Assembly (NCBI GenBank): GCA_910587705.1 | Contig: CAJUMX010000015.1 | Location: 1-64,000 of the forward strand | Length of the DNA stretch: 64,000 bases | From: an uncultured Oscillibacter sp. | Lineage (GTDB): Bacteria > Bacillota > Clostridia > Oscillospirales > Oscillospiraceae | Direction: 5' to 3' | In this document: piece after piece, positions 6,862 to 15,615 of the stretch | How positions within the stretch are numbered: position 1 is the stretch's first letter | Layout of the letters: the number at the start of each line of letters is the position of its first letter | Notes under the pieces: model-generated | What the model was told of the DNA's origin: nothing | Database searches by the model: none | The model's input: only the letters and a program-made list of their open reading frames with translations | Translations under genes and position numbers: made by a program

Positions 6862-9238
6862 GGACCCCGGCGAGGCCCTGGAACGGTTCGTGGCAGAAGA
6901 GGTCCGGGAGGCCGCGGCGGCGGGGAAGGGCGTGAAGGTCCTCCGCCCCGGCGGGCGGGTCAAGGCGCTGGTTGGTTTCCTGGCCTTCTTCCTGGGAATG
7001 ACGCTGGCCCTCTCCGCCCTGGGGGCTCTGGGAAATCGGATCGCCTGGGAGCGGGACCCCTCCCCCCGATGGGAGTGGGACTGGCAGGAGACGGACGCCT
7101 TCCGGGGCGAGGTTTCCCACTATCTCCGGGAGTTTTTGACCATCGGAGCCGGGGGAGCGGTGGACTTCTACGATGGAGTGTACTACTGGGACGGCGGTTA
7201 CAACGGCGCGGTGGTGGAGCAGGAGGCCATTCGGACCTGGTGGGGCTTTGGCGAGGTTGCGGAAGCCACGACGGTGGACCAGGGAACGCTGGAGCCCGTT
7301 TTCCCGGCGGAGCCGGAGAAGGAACCGGAGAAGGAACCGGACGCGGCCTATCAGACGGACAAGAACGTTCTCTACTACATCCAGAGCGGAGAGGGGAAGG
7401 AGCGAAAGATCTATACCAATACCGACCCCACCAAGGATGAGCAGGGCCGCCTGATGGCCCGGTCCCTGCGGGAGTATAACTTCTATCTCCAGTTTAAGGA
7501 CGGCAAGGTCTCCATCCGGAAAGGCCTCCAAGACCTGGACGTCTACGGAAGCGGCATCTACGATGGGGATTCCAAATGGTTCGTCCCCGGCTATGACAAT
7601 TTCCCCGTCAGCGAGGACCTGAAGGGCGTGACGGTTTACATGGCCGTCCGGCAGACGCCGGAGCGGTACTACGGCGTGGACTACAAAAACGGCGGGACCT
7701 ATTACAACAGCGCCTTTTACAGCCTCGCCCGACAGGTGGAGGAAAGCGAGTCCTTCTACAAAACCCAGGGCCTGCTGCTGTTCATCGCCATGTGGTGCCT
7801 GGTGGTCTGGTGCTTGCTGCGCAAATCCGTGGAGCCGGTGAACCGGAAAATCGCCTCCTGGACGGTCCATGTCTGGACGGAGGCCCGCTTCCTGCTGGTA
7901 ACGGCGTGCCTGCTGTGGGCCCTCCTGCCGGGACTTCTCAATCTCGACCTGGTTTATGAGCTTCTTTACAGCTATAGTTACGGCTGGGAGGACGGGTATT
8001 CCTTCGCCGCCTGGGGCATGGCGGTTGTCCGGCTGGTTACCATGAACGTCCCGGCCCTCATCGCCCTCTTTTGGCTGTGGCGGCTGCTTCGCAACGACCA
8101 TCAGCAAAACCCCAGGGAGGCCCGGAGGTCCCTCCTCCGCACTCTTTTTCGCTCCCTCCGGGCAAGCGAGCTGAAACGGCCTGTTGAGAAGCGGCTGGCC
8201 CGGAGCGGCGGCCTGGTGCTGCTGGCGCTGCTGACGTATTTTGCCCTCTCCCTGTTCCCAATGGCCGTCCTGGTCAATTTTGTGCGCGTCCATCCCGGCA
8301 TTTGGGGGTGGTGCCTGCTTCTTCTGGCCTGCCTTTTGGAGGCGCTGCTGGTATGGGCCCTTTACAGCGCCTGGCGGAGCCGGGGGCTGGCAAAGGACAT
8401 CGCCGCCCTGGCGGACCAGGTGGAGGCCGTCCGGGCCGGGGACCTGGAGAGGCCCCTGAGACTCCCGGAGGACGCGGACCTGCGCCAGACGGCGGAGAGC
8501 CTCAACGACATTCAGGCGGGCATGAAGGCCGCCCTGGCCGAGCAGACCCGCAGCGAGCGGATGAAGGTGGAGCTGGTGAGCAACGTCTCCCACGACCTGA
8601 AAACCCCCCTGACCTCCATCCTTTCCTATGCGGAGCTCCTCCGGCAGGAGGACCTGCCCCCGGCGGCGGCGGACTACGCAAAGATCATCGACCAGAAGGC
8701 CCAGCGGCTGAAAACCATGGTGGAGGATGTGTTTGACATCAGCAAGGCGGCGGCGGACCAGCTCCCCGTCCACCTGGAACGGCTGGACCTTGCCAAGCTC
8801 CTCCGCCAGACCCTGGCAGACCTGGACGGGCCCATTCAAAAGAGTGGCCTGACCTTCAAGGTGGAGCTTCCCGGGGAACCCGTCATGATCACCGCCGACG
8901 GCAGGCGGCTCTACCGGGTTTTCCAAAACCTCATCGACAACGCCCTGCGCTACGCCCTGGAGGGCAGCCGGGTCTATCTCAAATTGAAAACGGCGGAGGG
9001 AACCGCCGAGGCCAGCGTCCGCAACACCTCCCGCAGCGAGCTGCCGGAGGGGGTGGACTTCACCGCCCGGTTCGTCCGGGGGGATTCCAGCCGCACCGAC
9101 GGCGGCAGCGGCCTGGGGTTGAGCATCGCCAGCTCCTTCACCGAGGCCTGCGGCGGCGCGTTTCGCGTGGAGACGGTGGCGGACCTCTTTACGGCAGTGG
9201 TGACGTTCCCCACGGAACAGGAAGGACAGGAGGCATGA
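6833..9238 (+). CDS. large multi-pass sensor histidine kinase (VanS-like pair member)
   Basis: 801 residues from a TTG at 6833; AAGGTGG is 9 bp upstream, but a downstream GTG start is possible. Membrane segment near residues 42-62, an extracellular region of about 240 residues (63-305), then five more membrane helices (about 312-520). A HAMP-like linker follows, then HisKA (SNVSHDLKTPLTS, His near 584) and the ATPase domain (NLIDNALRYA, GSGLGLSIA). The five-helix block makes it much larger than VanS. The gene overlaps both the regulator and the lipoprotein gene, so the three are co-transcribed. Confidence 0.88.
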   Translation: MDTKWNNTDKDPGEALERFVAEEVREAAAAGKGVKVLRPGGRVKALVGFLAFFLGMTLALSALGALGNRIAWERDPSPRWEWDWQETDAFRGEVSHYLREFLTIGAGGAVDFYDGVYYWDGGYNGAVVEQEAIRTWWGFGEVAEATTVDQGTLEPVFPAEPEKEPEKEPDAAYQTDKNVLYYIQSGEGKERKIYTNTDPTKDEQGRLMARSLREYNFYLQFKDGKVSIRKGLQDLDVYGSGIYDGDSKWFVPGYDNFPVSEDLKGVTVYMAVRQTPERYYGVDYKNGGTYYNSAFYSLARQVEESESFYKTQGLLLFIAMWCLVVWCLLRKSVEPVNRKIASWTVHVWTEARFLLVTACLLWALLPGLLNLDLVYELLYSYSYGWEDGYSFAAWGMAVVRLVTMNVPALIALFWLWRLLRNDHQQNPREARRSLLRTLFRSLRASELKRPVEKRLARSGGLVLLALLTYFALSLFPMAVLVNFVRVHPGIWGWCLLLLACLLEALLVWALYSAWRSRGLAKDIAALADQVEAVRAGDLERPLRLPEDADLRQTAESLNDIQAGMKAALAEQTRSERMKVELVSNVSHDLKTPLTSILSYAELLRQEDLPPAAADYAKIIDQKAQRLKTMVEDVFDISKAAADQLPVHLERLDLAKLLRQTLADLDGPIQKSGLTFKVELPGEPVMITADGRRLYRVFQNLIDNALRYALEGSRVYLKLKTAEGTAEASVRNTSRSELPEGVDFTARFVRGDSSRTDGGSGLGLSIASSFTEACGGAFRVETVADLFTAVVTFPTEQEGQEA

Positions 9239-9243
9239 TCGCA

Positions 9244-10056
9244 ATGAAAAAGACTGCGGCGGGACGAAGGACTGCACGGCGGCTCAAAGCGGCTCTCTGG
9301 AGCGCGCTGCTGGCGGCATGCCTGGCCGGGTGCGCCGCCCCGGCGGAGGCATGGGACGGCAGCGCGGCGGTGAGCGGGTCCCCGGTGGCGCTTTCGGAAG
9401 AAGGCGAAGAGGACCGGGAGACCTGTCAAGCGGAGCTCTTTTTACCCTACGCCCCCTTCGGCCTGTGCTACGACGCCGAAAAAAACGAGCTCCGGTTTGA
9501 CGGCCGGCTGGTGCGGTGGTTCGAGGACTACTACCCCCTCTCCGAGGACGGCGCCCAGGCCGGGCTGGACTTCTTCGACGAAAACGGCGTGGTGGACGTG
9601 TACGCCGTCCGGGACCGCAGCGGGCTTGTCCGCGCCGAGGACGGCTCCTATGACCCCGCCGGGACCCTGACCGGGGTGGAGGCGTTTTCAGAGGAGGCCT
9701 TCGCCGCCCGAAACGTGGAGGCCCTCCGGCATTCCGCCCCCGTCACCGCCGTGGCCGGGGACGGGGAATGGTCCAAAGAGGAGCTGACCGCCATCGCGGA
9801 GGGCTACGCGCCCTTTGGCGTCACCTATGATGCCGGGGCGGACCAGTGGCATTTCAACGGGGAGAAGGTCTGCTTCTTCCGGGACGTGCTGACCTCCAAC
9901 GGGAAGAGCCTGACCGGCGGAGGGTTCCGGGGAGCTATGCGAATCCTGTCCAGCGCGGAAGGCACGGTCCGCATTGAGACTATCCGGGATTTCACCCGTC
10001 CCGATTTCCAGGGGTACGGAACCCTGATGGATATTCAAATCATAGAGGATGCGTGA
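9244..10056 (+). CDS. secreted lipoprotein with an internal duplication, function unknown
   Basis: About 270 residues. A lipobox (LLAACLAGC) closes the signal peptide, so it is anchored outside the membrane. Two related halves are visible: LPYAPFGLCYDAEKNELRF and GYAPFGVTYDAGADQWHF, each followed by a segment about a strand-turn-strand motif. ATG at 9244 is preferred (AGGAGG 10 bp before); another ATG at 9235 is only 1 bp from the RBS. It follows the kinase directly and may supply a signal to it. Its native terminator has been split by the ICE insertion. Confidence 0.8.
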   Translation: MKKTAAGRRTARRLKAALWSALLAACLAGCAAPAEAWDGSAAVSGSPVALSEEGEEDRETCQAELFLPYAPFGLCYDAEKNELRFDGRLVRWFEDYYPLSEDGAQAGLDFFDENGVVDVYAVRDRSGLVRAEDGSYDPAGTLTGVEAFSEEAFAARNVEALRHSAPVTAVAGDGEWSKEELTAIAEGYAPFGVTYDAGADQWHFNGEKVCFFRDVLTSNGKSLTGGGFRGAMRILSSAEGTVRIETIRDFTRPDFQGYGTLMDIQIIEDA

Positions 10057-10065
10057 ACGCAAAAG

Positions 10066-10096
10066 CGGGCCGCCGAAGGGTGTGCCTGATAAAGAA
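10066..10096 (+). other. attL: left end of the ICE and left half of the host terminator
   Basis: Host arm CGGGCCGCC (10066-10074), crossover dinucleotide GA (10075-10076), 8-bp spacer (10077-10084) and recombinase arm CCTGATAAAGAA (10085-10096). The arm is an exact inverted copy, at the same distance from GA, of the one at the right end. A-rich bases at 10061-10064 would pair with the T tract now at 49508-49511. Confidence 0.9.
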
Positions 10097-10168
10097 TGAC
10101 ACGCAGAACCTAAAAACATCAGGCAGTCACCGCAAAAAGAAGCCAATGTGACACAGTTTAACACCCTT

Positions 10169-10200
10169 GAAAAAGCACGATTGAAAAATCGTGCTTTTTC
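10169..10200 (+). terminator. inward-facing terminator at the left ICE end
   Basis: A 14-bp perfect stem (GAAAAAGCACGATT with AATCGTGCTTTTTC), GAAA loop, then TTTT. It lies 93 bp inside the ICE and would stop transcripts entering from the host lipoprotein operon. Confidence 0.85.
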
Positions 10201-10225
10201 TTTTGCCCAAAAGGAGGCCCTGACC

Positions 10226-10717
10226 ATGCCGGAAGTCATTTTGTCAGATTATTTCTACGGCGATGAATCGGAGGAATTTGTCTTTTTCAAAATTCCCCGC
10301 CAGTTGATTACGAACCCCAAATTCAAGCACGTCTCCACGGACGCCAAGCTGCTGTACGGGATGCTGCTGGATCGCATGAGCCTATCCGCCAGAAACGGCT
10401 GGTACGATGATACCGGACGGGTCTATATCTACTATTCCCTGGACGAGATATGCGGGGATATGACCTGCGGGCGGGACAAGGCCATGAAGCTGCTAGCGGA
10501 GCTGGACACGAAAAAGGGCATCGGCCTGATCGAGCGGATCAAGCAGGGCCAGGGAAAGCCCACGAAAATCTACGTCAAGCGGTTCACCACCCGGACCATA
10601 CCGCCAAAACCGGCCCCGCCTCCCCCGGAGCCTTTTGCGCCCGTTTCAGAGGTCGATTTTCCCGACTTGCAGAAGTCGGAAAAATCGACTTCCAGAAGTC
10701 GAAAAATTCGACCCTAA
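10226..10717 (+). pseudogene. replication initiator A N-terminal fragment
   Basis: 163 residues from ATG 10226 (AAGGAGG, 8 bp). It begins MPEVILSDYFYGDESEEFVF and contains the RepA_N-like winged-helix segment (FFKIPRQLITNPKFKHVSTD, LLYGMLLDRMSLS, DEICGDMTCGRDKAMKLL) that defines replication initiators of this ICE group. The frame stops at 10715-10717. Reading on one base later gives a family-like continuation (RPNHTKRNQTELIQTDPSSP) up to 10793. The DUF6017 part then resumes in the original frame at about 10796. Two compensating small indels best explain this; the protein is probably split. Confidence 0.8.
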
Positions 10718-10795
10718 TCATACTAAGAGAAACCAGACAGAGCTTATTCAGACTGATCCATCCTCCCCCGAAAGTCCCCCTCGTTGGGATTGAAG

Positions 10796-11143
10796 ATGGA
10801 GCGATACGAACGCAGAGAAGAACTGAAAGAGAACATTGACTACGAGCGTTTGCGAAGGGAGCATCCCTGCGATGACATAGACGATCTGCTGGAGCTGATG
10901 CTGGATGTGGTATGCAGCACCGCCCCCACCATACGGATCAGCGGCAGCGACGTTCCCACGGAGGCGGTCAAGGACCGTTTTTTCCAGCTTGACAGCGGGC
11001 ATATCCAGTATGTGATTGACTCGCTGAAACAGACCACCACAAAAATCAATAACATCCGGGCCTATCTGCTGACGGCGCTCTACAACGCGCCGGTGACGAT
11101 AGGCCCTTACTATTCCGCCGCTGTGCGGCATGACTTCGGCTGA
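10796..11143 (+). CDS. DUF6017-type C-terminal part of the replication initiator
   Basis: 115 residues from ATG 10796: MERYERREELKENIDYERLR, then DDLLELMLDVVCS and SGHIQYVIDSLKQTTTKINN. This is the DUF6017 region normally fused to the C-terminus of replication initiator A. It has no convincing RBS of its own, which supports a broken gene rather than an independent one. Its stop codon is immediately followed by a 13-bp palindromic repeat. Confidence 0.75.
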   Translation: MERYERREELKENIDYERLRREHPCDDIDDLLELMLDVVCSTAPTIRISGSDVPTEAVKDRFFQLDSGHIQYVIDSLKQTTTKINNIRAYLLTALYNAPVTIGPYYSAAVRHDFG

Positions 11144-11149
11144 AATAAA

Positions 11150-11252
11150 TCCCACCGTGGGACGCAATTCCAAGAGAAATAAATCCCAGGGTGAGACACA
11201 AATTCGGCCGGAATCCTCAACTTTCTGTTAAGAATCAAATCTCACCGTGAGA
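11150..11252. repeat. three copies of the ICE 13-bp palindrome upstream of parB
   Basis: Cores at 11150-11162, 11184-11196 (one mismatch) and 11240-11252. The first abuts the DUF6017 stop codon. The third is centred 23 bp upstream of a TATATT (11269-11274), the position of a -35 region, in front of the ParB-like gene. Confidence 0.9.
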
Positions 11253-11292
11253 CGCGATTTTTAGCAAATATATTTCTAAAATGGAGGTATTT

Positions 11293-13521
11293 ATGGCAAA
11301 CGAAAACAGCAGAGACCCCACGATCCCCAAGCCGCAGAACATCCCCCTGGCAAAAATCCACGATTTGCCCGGCGTACCCATTTCCAGGCAGCCGGACAAG
11401 ACCTACGGCGGCCTTGTCACCAGCATCCAGACGGGCGGCGTGAAGGAGCCGGTGATCCTCCGGCTCCGGGAGGACGGCGAATACCAGCTTGTCACCGGCT
11501 ACCGGCGCAAGAGGGCCTGCGAACTCATGAAGAAGCAGGACATTCCCGCCCTGGTTTACGAAATGAGCTTGCAGGAGGCCATCAAGTATCACGGGCAGGC
11601 AAACGGGAAGCCGGCTGTTCCGGTCCCTGGCAAGCTGGTGGAGCCTGGAGCCAATGGCAAAAAGGAGGAAAAGTCCGACCTCAAGGGGCCGGAAAATCCG
11701 TCCCCCGGCGAGAAGCCCAAGGAGGTTAAGCCCCCCGAGGGCACCAAGGGTCCCGAGCCCGCCCAGGAGGAGAAGAAGGAGGCACCGCAGCCCAAGAAGC
11801 CGGAAGCGCCTGCGCCCCCTGCCGCTGGTGAGAAGCCCAAGGAGGCCAAGCCTCCCGAGGGGGCCAAGGGCCCCGAGCCCGCCCAGGAGGAGAAGAAGGA
11901 GGCCCCGGAGCCCAAGAAGCCGGAGCCGCCCGCGCCCCCTGCTCCTGGTGAGAAGCCCAAGGAGGCCAAGCCCTCCGAGGGCATCAAGCCCCTGGAGCCT
12001 GCCCAGGGTGAGAAGGGTGAGAAGCCCAAAGAGGTCAAGCCTCCCGAGAGCATCAAGCCCCCGGAGCCTGCCCAGGGCGAGAAAAAGGAGACCCCGGAGC
12101 CGCCCGTACCTCCTGCTCCTGGCGAGAAGCCCAAGGAGGTTAAGCCCCCCGAGGGGACCGGGGTTCCCGAGCCCGCCCAGGGTGAGAAGAAGGAGGTTCC
12201 GTCTCCCAAGAAAGCGGAGCCTCCCGCCGCCGTGACCGGCCCCGCCGCCAAGGGGCCCGCTGGAACCGCCATTTCCCAGGTGTTTGACGAGCGCCTGGTT
12301 CCCCCGGACGAAAAGGCCAGACGGGATATTCCCAGCCCCAAGGAGGACGAGGCTTTCTTCATCCTCCTGCACCCCGCCTACCTGGAGAAGTCCAAATACA
12401 ACACCATTTCCGTGGACACCAAGAGCGAGGACTACCAGGAGCTGAAAAAGTCCATCGAGCTGAACGGCGTGAAGGACCCCGTTCTCGCCCGGATCGGGGA
12501 CGAGGGAACCCTGGAAATCCTCTCTGGCCAGCGCCGCCACCTGATTGCCACGGAGCTGAACTATCCCGTCCCCACCATCATCCAGAAAATTTCCGACGCG
12601 GACGCGAAAATCCTGGTAGCGGACGGCAACCTCCATCGGCCTCATATCTCCATGTTCGACCTCTCCCGCTCCCTGCGGATGAAGATGGAGGGCATGAAGC
12701 AGAAGGCGGGCCGGAAGAAGAAGGGCACCTTTAAGGCGGAAGAACTGGACAGTGATGAAAAGCTGGCCCAGGAGATGGGCATGAAGGTGAGCAAGCTCAA
12801 CCGGATCATCCGTCTCTCCGAGGCCACCAAGGACGTGTGCGACCGGGTGGACGACAATTCCCTGCCCCTGTCCATTGCCTCCGCCATTTCCTTCCTGAAA
12901 CCGGAGAATCAGGATGAAGTTCTCCACCTGTCCGATTTGAGCTATAAGCTCACCACCGAGCGGATCGAGCGGATGAAAAAGGCGGAGAAGGCTGGAAAAC
13001 TGGATGAACAGGCCATGCGGGAGATTCTGGAGGACAAGGACCTGGCTCCCAAGCAGACCACGCCGCCCCCAGCTCCCCAGCCGCCTACGCCTTCGCCCAC
13101 CCCGACCAGCGGTCCCTCCGTTCCGCCGCCCATTCCGCCCTCCCCGGACGTGAAGCCGCCGCAGACGGCGGGAACGCCTGCCGCTCCCAACGCCCCCGAG
13201 CCCAGCGCACCGAGCCCCGTTCTCTCCACCAATCCCCCCGCGCCGGAGACCACGGTCCCGTCCTCTGGCCCTGCCGCACCGCCCGCCGGTCCCACAAATC
13301 CCCCGGAGGAAAAGCCCCCCTTCAAGGGCGAACAGGAGCGGCCCGAGTACACCAAGGTCATCCTGGCCGGAGACCGTCTGCGGAAGTATTTCCCCGACGT
13401 GTCCATGACGCCCCGGGAGATTGAGGAAAGCGTCTATGACGCCTTGGAGGAACGCCGCCAGCGGCAGTTGAAGGCCCAGCAGAAGGAGACCATTTTCAAA
13501 AAGAACCCCGTGAAGAAATAG
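11293..13521 (+). CDS. ParB/KorB-like protein with two ParB N domains
   Basis: 742 residues from ATG 11293; the upstream ATG at 11281 is part of the RBS (GGAGG). First ParB N-type domain about 12-105 with GGVKEPVILR and TGYRRKRACE (a form of the GxRRxxA nucleotide motif). Then about 200 residues of near-repeats rich in Lys, Pro and Glu (units like EKPKEVKPPEG). A second ParB N domain (about 370-450) has LNGVKDPVLARIGDEG and SGQRRHLIATEL, followed by a helical DNA-binding region with LAQEMGMKVSKLNRIIRLS. A Pro-rich stretch and a conserved tail end the protein. No ParA partner is in the ICE. It may be partition-like or a KorB-like repressor acting on the dispersed palindromes; the latter is inference. 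Confidence 0.85.
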   Translation: MANENSRDPTIPKPQNIPLAKIHDLPGVPISRQPDKTYGGLVTSIQTGGVKEPVILRLREDGEYQLVTGYRRKRACELMKKQDIPALVYEMSLQEAIKYHGQANGKPAVPVPGKLVEPGANGKKEEKSDLKGPENPSPGEKPKEVKPPEGTKGPEPAQEEKKEAPQPKKPEAPAPPAAGEKPKEAKPPEGAKGPEPAQEEKKEAPEPKKPEPPAPPAPGEKPKEAKPSEGIKPLEPAQGEKGEKPKEVKPPESIKPPEPAQGEKKETPEPPVPPAPGEKPKEVKPPEGTGVPEPAQGEKKEVPSPKKAEPPAAVTGPAAKGPAGTAISQVFDERLVPPDEKARRDIPSPKEDEAFFILLHPAYLEKSKYNTISVDTKSEDYQELKKSIELNGVKDPVLARIGDEGTLEILSGQRRHLIATELNYPVPTIIQKISDADAKILVADGNLHRPHISMFDLSRSLRMKMEGMKQKAGRKKKGTFKAEELDSDEKLAQEMGMKVSKLNRIIRLSEATKDVCDRVDDNSLPLSIASAISFLKPENQDEVLHLSDLSYKLTTERIERMKKAEKAGKLDEQAMREILEDKDLAPKQTTPPPAPQPPTPSPTPTSGPSVPPPIPPSPDVKPPQTAGTPAAPNAPEPSAPSPVLSTNPPAPETTVPSSGPAAPPAGPTNPPEEKPPFKGEQERPEYTKVILAGDRLRKYFPDVSMTPREIEESVYDALEERRQRQLKAQQKETIFKKNPVKK

Positions 13522-13524
13522 CGC

Positions 13525-14193
13525 ATGGAGTTTTCCGCCTATATCGCCAACCTGGGCAAGTACAACGCCGGAGTTCTCGCCGCCGCGTGGCTGTCTTTCC
13601 CCGCTGCCGCGGAGCAGGTTCAATCCCTTCTGCGGAAGATCGGCGTGGACGGCCTGCGGTACGAGGAAACCATCATTCTGGAATACTCCACCAGCGTCAA
13701 GGGCCTCGCCGGACGGATGGGGGAGTTCGTTCCCATTGACGAACTGAACTACCTCGCCAGCCGGATCGGGGCCCTGACGCCGGAGGAAACGGACAAGTTC
13801 ACCGCCGCCATCAGCCACGGAGAGTACGGGGACAGTATGCAGGATTTGATCAATCTGACCTACAATCTGGGCCGTTATGAGTTTTTCCCGGATGTGCGGA
13901 CAGAGGAAGAATACGGGCGCTGGCTGGTGGATCACCGCCGGGAGTTCCGTCTGCCGGAGAAGGCCAGACTGTATTTCGACTACGAATCCTACGGCGAGGA
14001 CACCTGCATCAACGAGGGCGGGGATTTTTCAGAGCTGGGCTACATCTACAATAACCGGACAAAGTTCCATCAGGTCTACGATGGACAGCACATCCCGGAA
14101 AAATACAAGGTGTTCCGTTATCCCCTGCAAGCGAAGGTGAGGCCCGCCCGCTCCGGCAAGGGGCGGGACAGTCCTCCCCGCAAGCGCCCATAA
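13525..14193 (+). CDS. ardA: antirestriction protein ArdA
   Basis: 222 residues. It starts MEFSAYIANLGKYNAGVLAA, the ArdA family signature (YIANLGKYN...WLSFP), and has the acidic DNA-mimic character of the family (TPEETDKF, RTEEEYGRWLVDHRREF, YGEDTCINEGGDF). ArdA blocks type I restriction-modification enzymes by occupying their DNA-binding groove, protecting the incoming ICE. It lies 3 bp after the ParB gene. The basic tail (KGRDSPPRKRP) overlaps a terminator. Confidence 0.88.
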   Translation: MEFSAYIANLGKYNAGVLAAAWLSFPAAAEQVQSLLRKIGVDGLRYEETIILEYSTSVKGLAGRMGEFVPIDELNYLASRIGALTPEETDKFTAAISHGEYGDSMQDLINLTYNLGRYEFFPDVRTEEEYGRWLVDHRREFRLPEKARLYFDYESYGEDTCINEGGDFSELGYIYNNRTKFHQVYDGQHIPEKYKVFRYPLQAKVRPARSGKGRDSPPRKRP

Positions 14194-14206
14194 GGGCGCT
14201 TTTTTC
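14183..14206 (+). terminator. terminator overlapping the ardA stop codon
   Basis: AGCGCCC pairs with GGGCGCT across ATAA (the loop contains the ardA stop), followed by six T. It directly abuts the next start codon. Confidence 0.8.
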
Positions 14207-15193
14207 ATGCTCATGGCCAAACAGGAGAAGAAGCCTTTTCACGCCGTTTCCTTCTCTGGAGGTAAGGACAGCACCGCCATGCTACTGCTTATGATCGAGC
14301 GCGGGATGCCCATTGACATGGTATTGGCCGCCGACACCGGCATGGAGTTCCCGGAGATGTACCGCCACTGGGATCAAGTGGAGCAATACCTTTACCACAA
14401 ACGGGGGTTGAAACTGACGATCCTGCGGCACCCAAAGGGCTTTGAATGGCTGATGTTCGACCAGCCAAAGGAACGGCAGTCCTTCATTGATCTGCGGAAC
14501 AAGCTGGGCGTCCCGCTCTACGGGAACGGATGGCCCAGCATGAAGGTTCGGTGGTGCACCGGCCAGCTCAAAACCCACTTGATCGACAAGGAAGTTTCCC
14601 GGCTGAAAAAGGAGTATCAAATTCTGCATTATGTCGGCATCGCTGCTGACGAGCCGGAGCGGATCAAGGGGGAACAATACCCTCTTGTGGATTGGGGCAT
14701 CACCGAGGCCCAGGCATTGCAAATCTGCTATGACCGGGGCTTTGACTGGGGCGGCCTGTATGAGATCTATCACCGCTGTTCCTGCTGGTGCTGTCCCTTA
14801 CAGCGGATCGATTAACTGCGAAAACTGCGCCGCCACCACCCCCGGCTCTGGAGGAAACTGCTGGAAATGGACGAAAGAGCGTTGACGCAATTCGGCCATA
14901 ACGCCCTGGGACAGTTCAAGAAGGACTGGACAGTAGCCGCTCTGGAAGAACGGTTCGCCGCCGAGGACCGGGAGCTGTCCCTTTTTGATGATGACTTTGG
15001 AAAGGAGGAAAAAATGGACAAAGCGAAGGGCCCGGCAGAGGATGTAGAGGCCATGCTGCGGAGCGTTCCGCCAAAGAATATCCTGGTTTCCATCGACGAC
15101 AAGCCCGCAAAAAGTTTGGAAGATTACATGAAGGAGCGGCAGCAGAAAAAGAAGCCTGTCCCGAAAAAGCGCAAGCCGCCGCGTTCCCACTAA
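14207..15193 (+). pseudogene. phosphoadenosine phosphosulfate reductase-like protein, interrupted by a nonsense codon
   Basis: The frame opens at 14207 (MLMAKQEKK; the second ATG at 14213 is the usual start) with an ATP-pyrophosphatase P-loop SGGKDSTAMLLL, then ADTGMEFPEMY, VRWCTGQLKTH and CSCWCCPLQRID. A TAA at 14813-14815 stops it. The same frame then continues without another stop as LRKLRRHHPRLWRKLLEMD to QFGHNALGQFKKDW. Homologues that I recall read QRIDELRKLRRHHP here, so one G-to-T change (GAA or GAG to TAA/TAG) explains it. The lost part is the C-terminal helical region, so the protein may be non-functional. It is common in ICEs; the substrate is unknown. Confidence 0.8.
15014..15193 (+). 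CDS. small basic protein, possibly separate from the preceding frame
   Basis: 59 residues from ATG 15014, which has a strong AAAGGAGG 6 bp upstream. Sequence MDKAKGPAEDVEAMLRSVPP, then SIDDKPAKSLEDYMKERQQ and a Lys/Pro/Arg-rich tail. It is in frame with the interrupted PAPS-reductase-like gene and could have been its tail, but the good RBS allows independent translation. No known domain. Confidence 0.5.
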   Translation: MDKAKGPAEDVEAMLRSVPPKNILVSIDDKPAKSLEDYMKERQQKKKPVPKKRKPPRSH

Positions 15194-15207
15194 TAGGAGC
15201 TGATGAT

Positions 15208-15612
15208 TTGAATGTTTTGGTAGTGGAACCGGGGATCGTCCCTTATGAAAAGGAGGTCAACGGCCACGAGGAAATGAAGGCAGTGGTAGGCGGGCCAATT
15301 GATACCCGGTATTTTCCCGAAGAAGGCATAACCATTGTAGCAAATGAAAATGCCATTTTAAGCAAGGAACATTTTAATCGCAGCCTTGGTGAGAATGATG
15401 GTATTTTCGGAACTTTCTTTATTTGCGGAGACAACGAAAGTGGTTTTTATTCCCTAACGCCGGAGCAAGCGGCTTTTTATGGAAGGAAGTTTTACTATGC
15501 GGAAATGCTGTTGGGCTCCATGAGCGGCAAATGGGTTGTCATGAAGGTGGAACCAAAGAGGAAACCTGCCCCTCGAAGAAACAGGCGGCCTCCAAAGCCG
15601 CCAAGAAGGTGA
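15208..15612 (+). CDS. DUF3846 protein
   Basis: 134 residues from a TTG at 15208 (AGGAG, 8 bp). N-terminus MNVLVVEPGIVPYEKEVNGH and the GTFFICGDNESGFYSLTPEQ segment are characteristic of DUF3846 proteins common on mobile elements. The C-terminus is a short Arg/Lys/Pro-rich tail. Function unknown. Its stop overlaps the RBS of the next gene, so translation is coupled. Confidence 0.82.
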   Translation: MNVLVVEPGIVPYEKEVNGHEEMKAVVGGPIDTRYFPEEGITIVANENAILSKEHFNRSLGENDGIFGTFFICGDNESGFYSLTPEQAAFYGRKFYYAEMLLGSMSGKWVVMKVEPKRKPAPRRNRRPPKPPRR

Positions 15613-15615
15613 TTT

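Noticed and set aside
6815..9277. 820-codon minus-strand frame opposite the large kinase
   Set aside because: Low-complexity translation; the plus-strand kinase has clear motifs throughout.
6075..10056. Vancomycin-resistance cluster
   Set aside because: Only VanRS-like regulators are present; no D-Ala-D-Lac ligase, dehydrogenase or dipeptidase genes.
11700..12230. Repeated Lys/Pro/Glu codons in the ParB-like gene as a tandem DNA repeat or assembly error
   Set aside because: Units are diverged at many positions and stay in frame, so they look like a real low-complexity linker.
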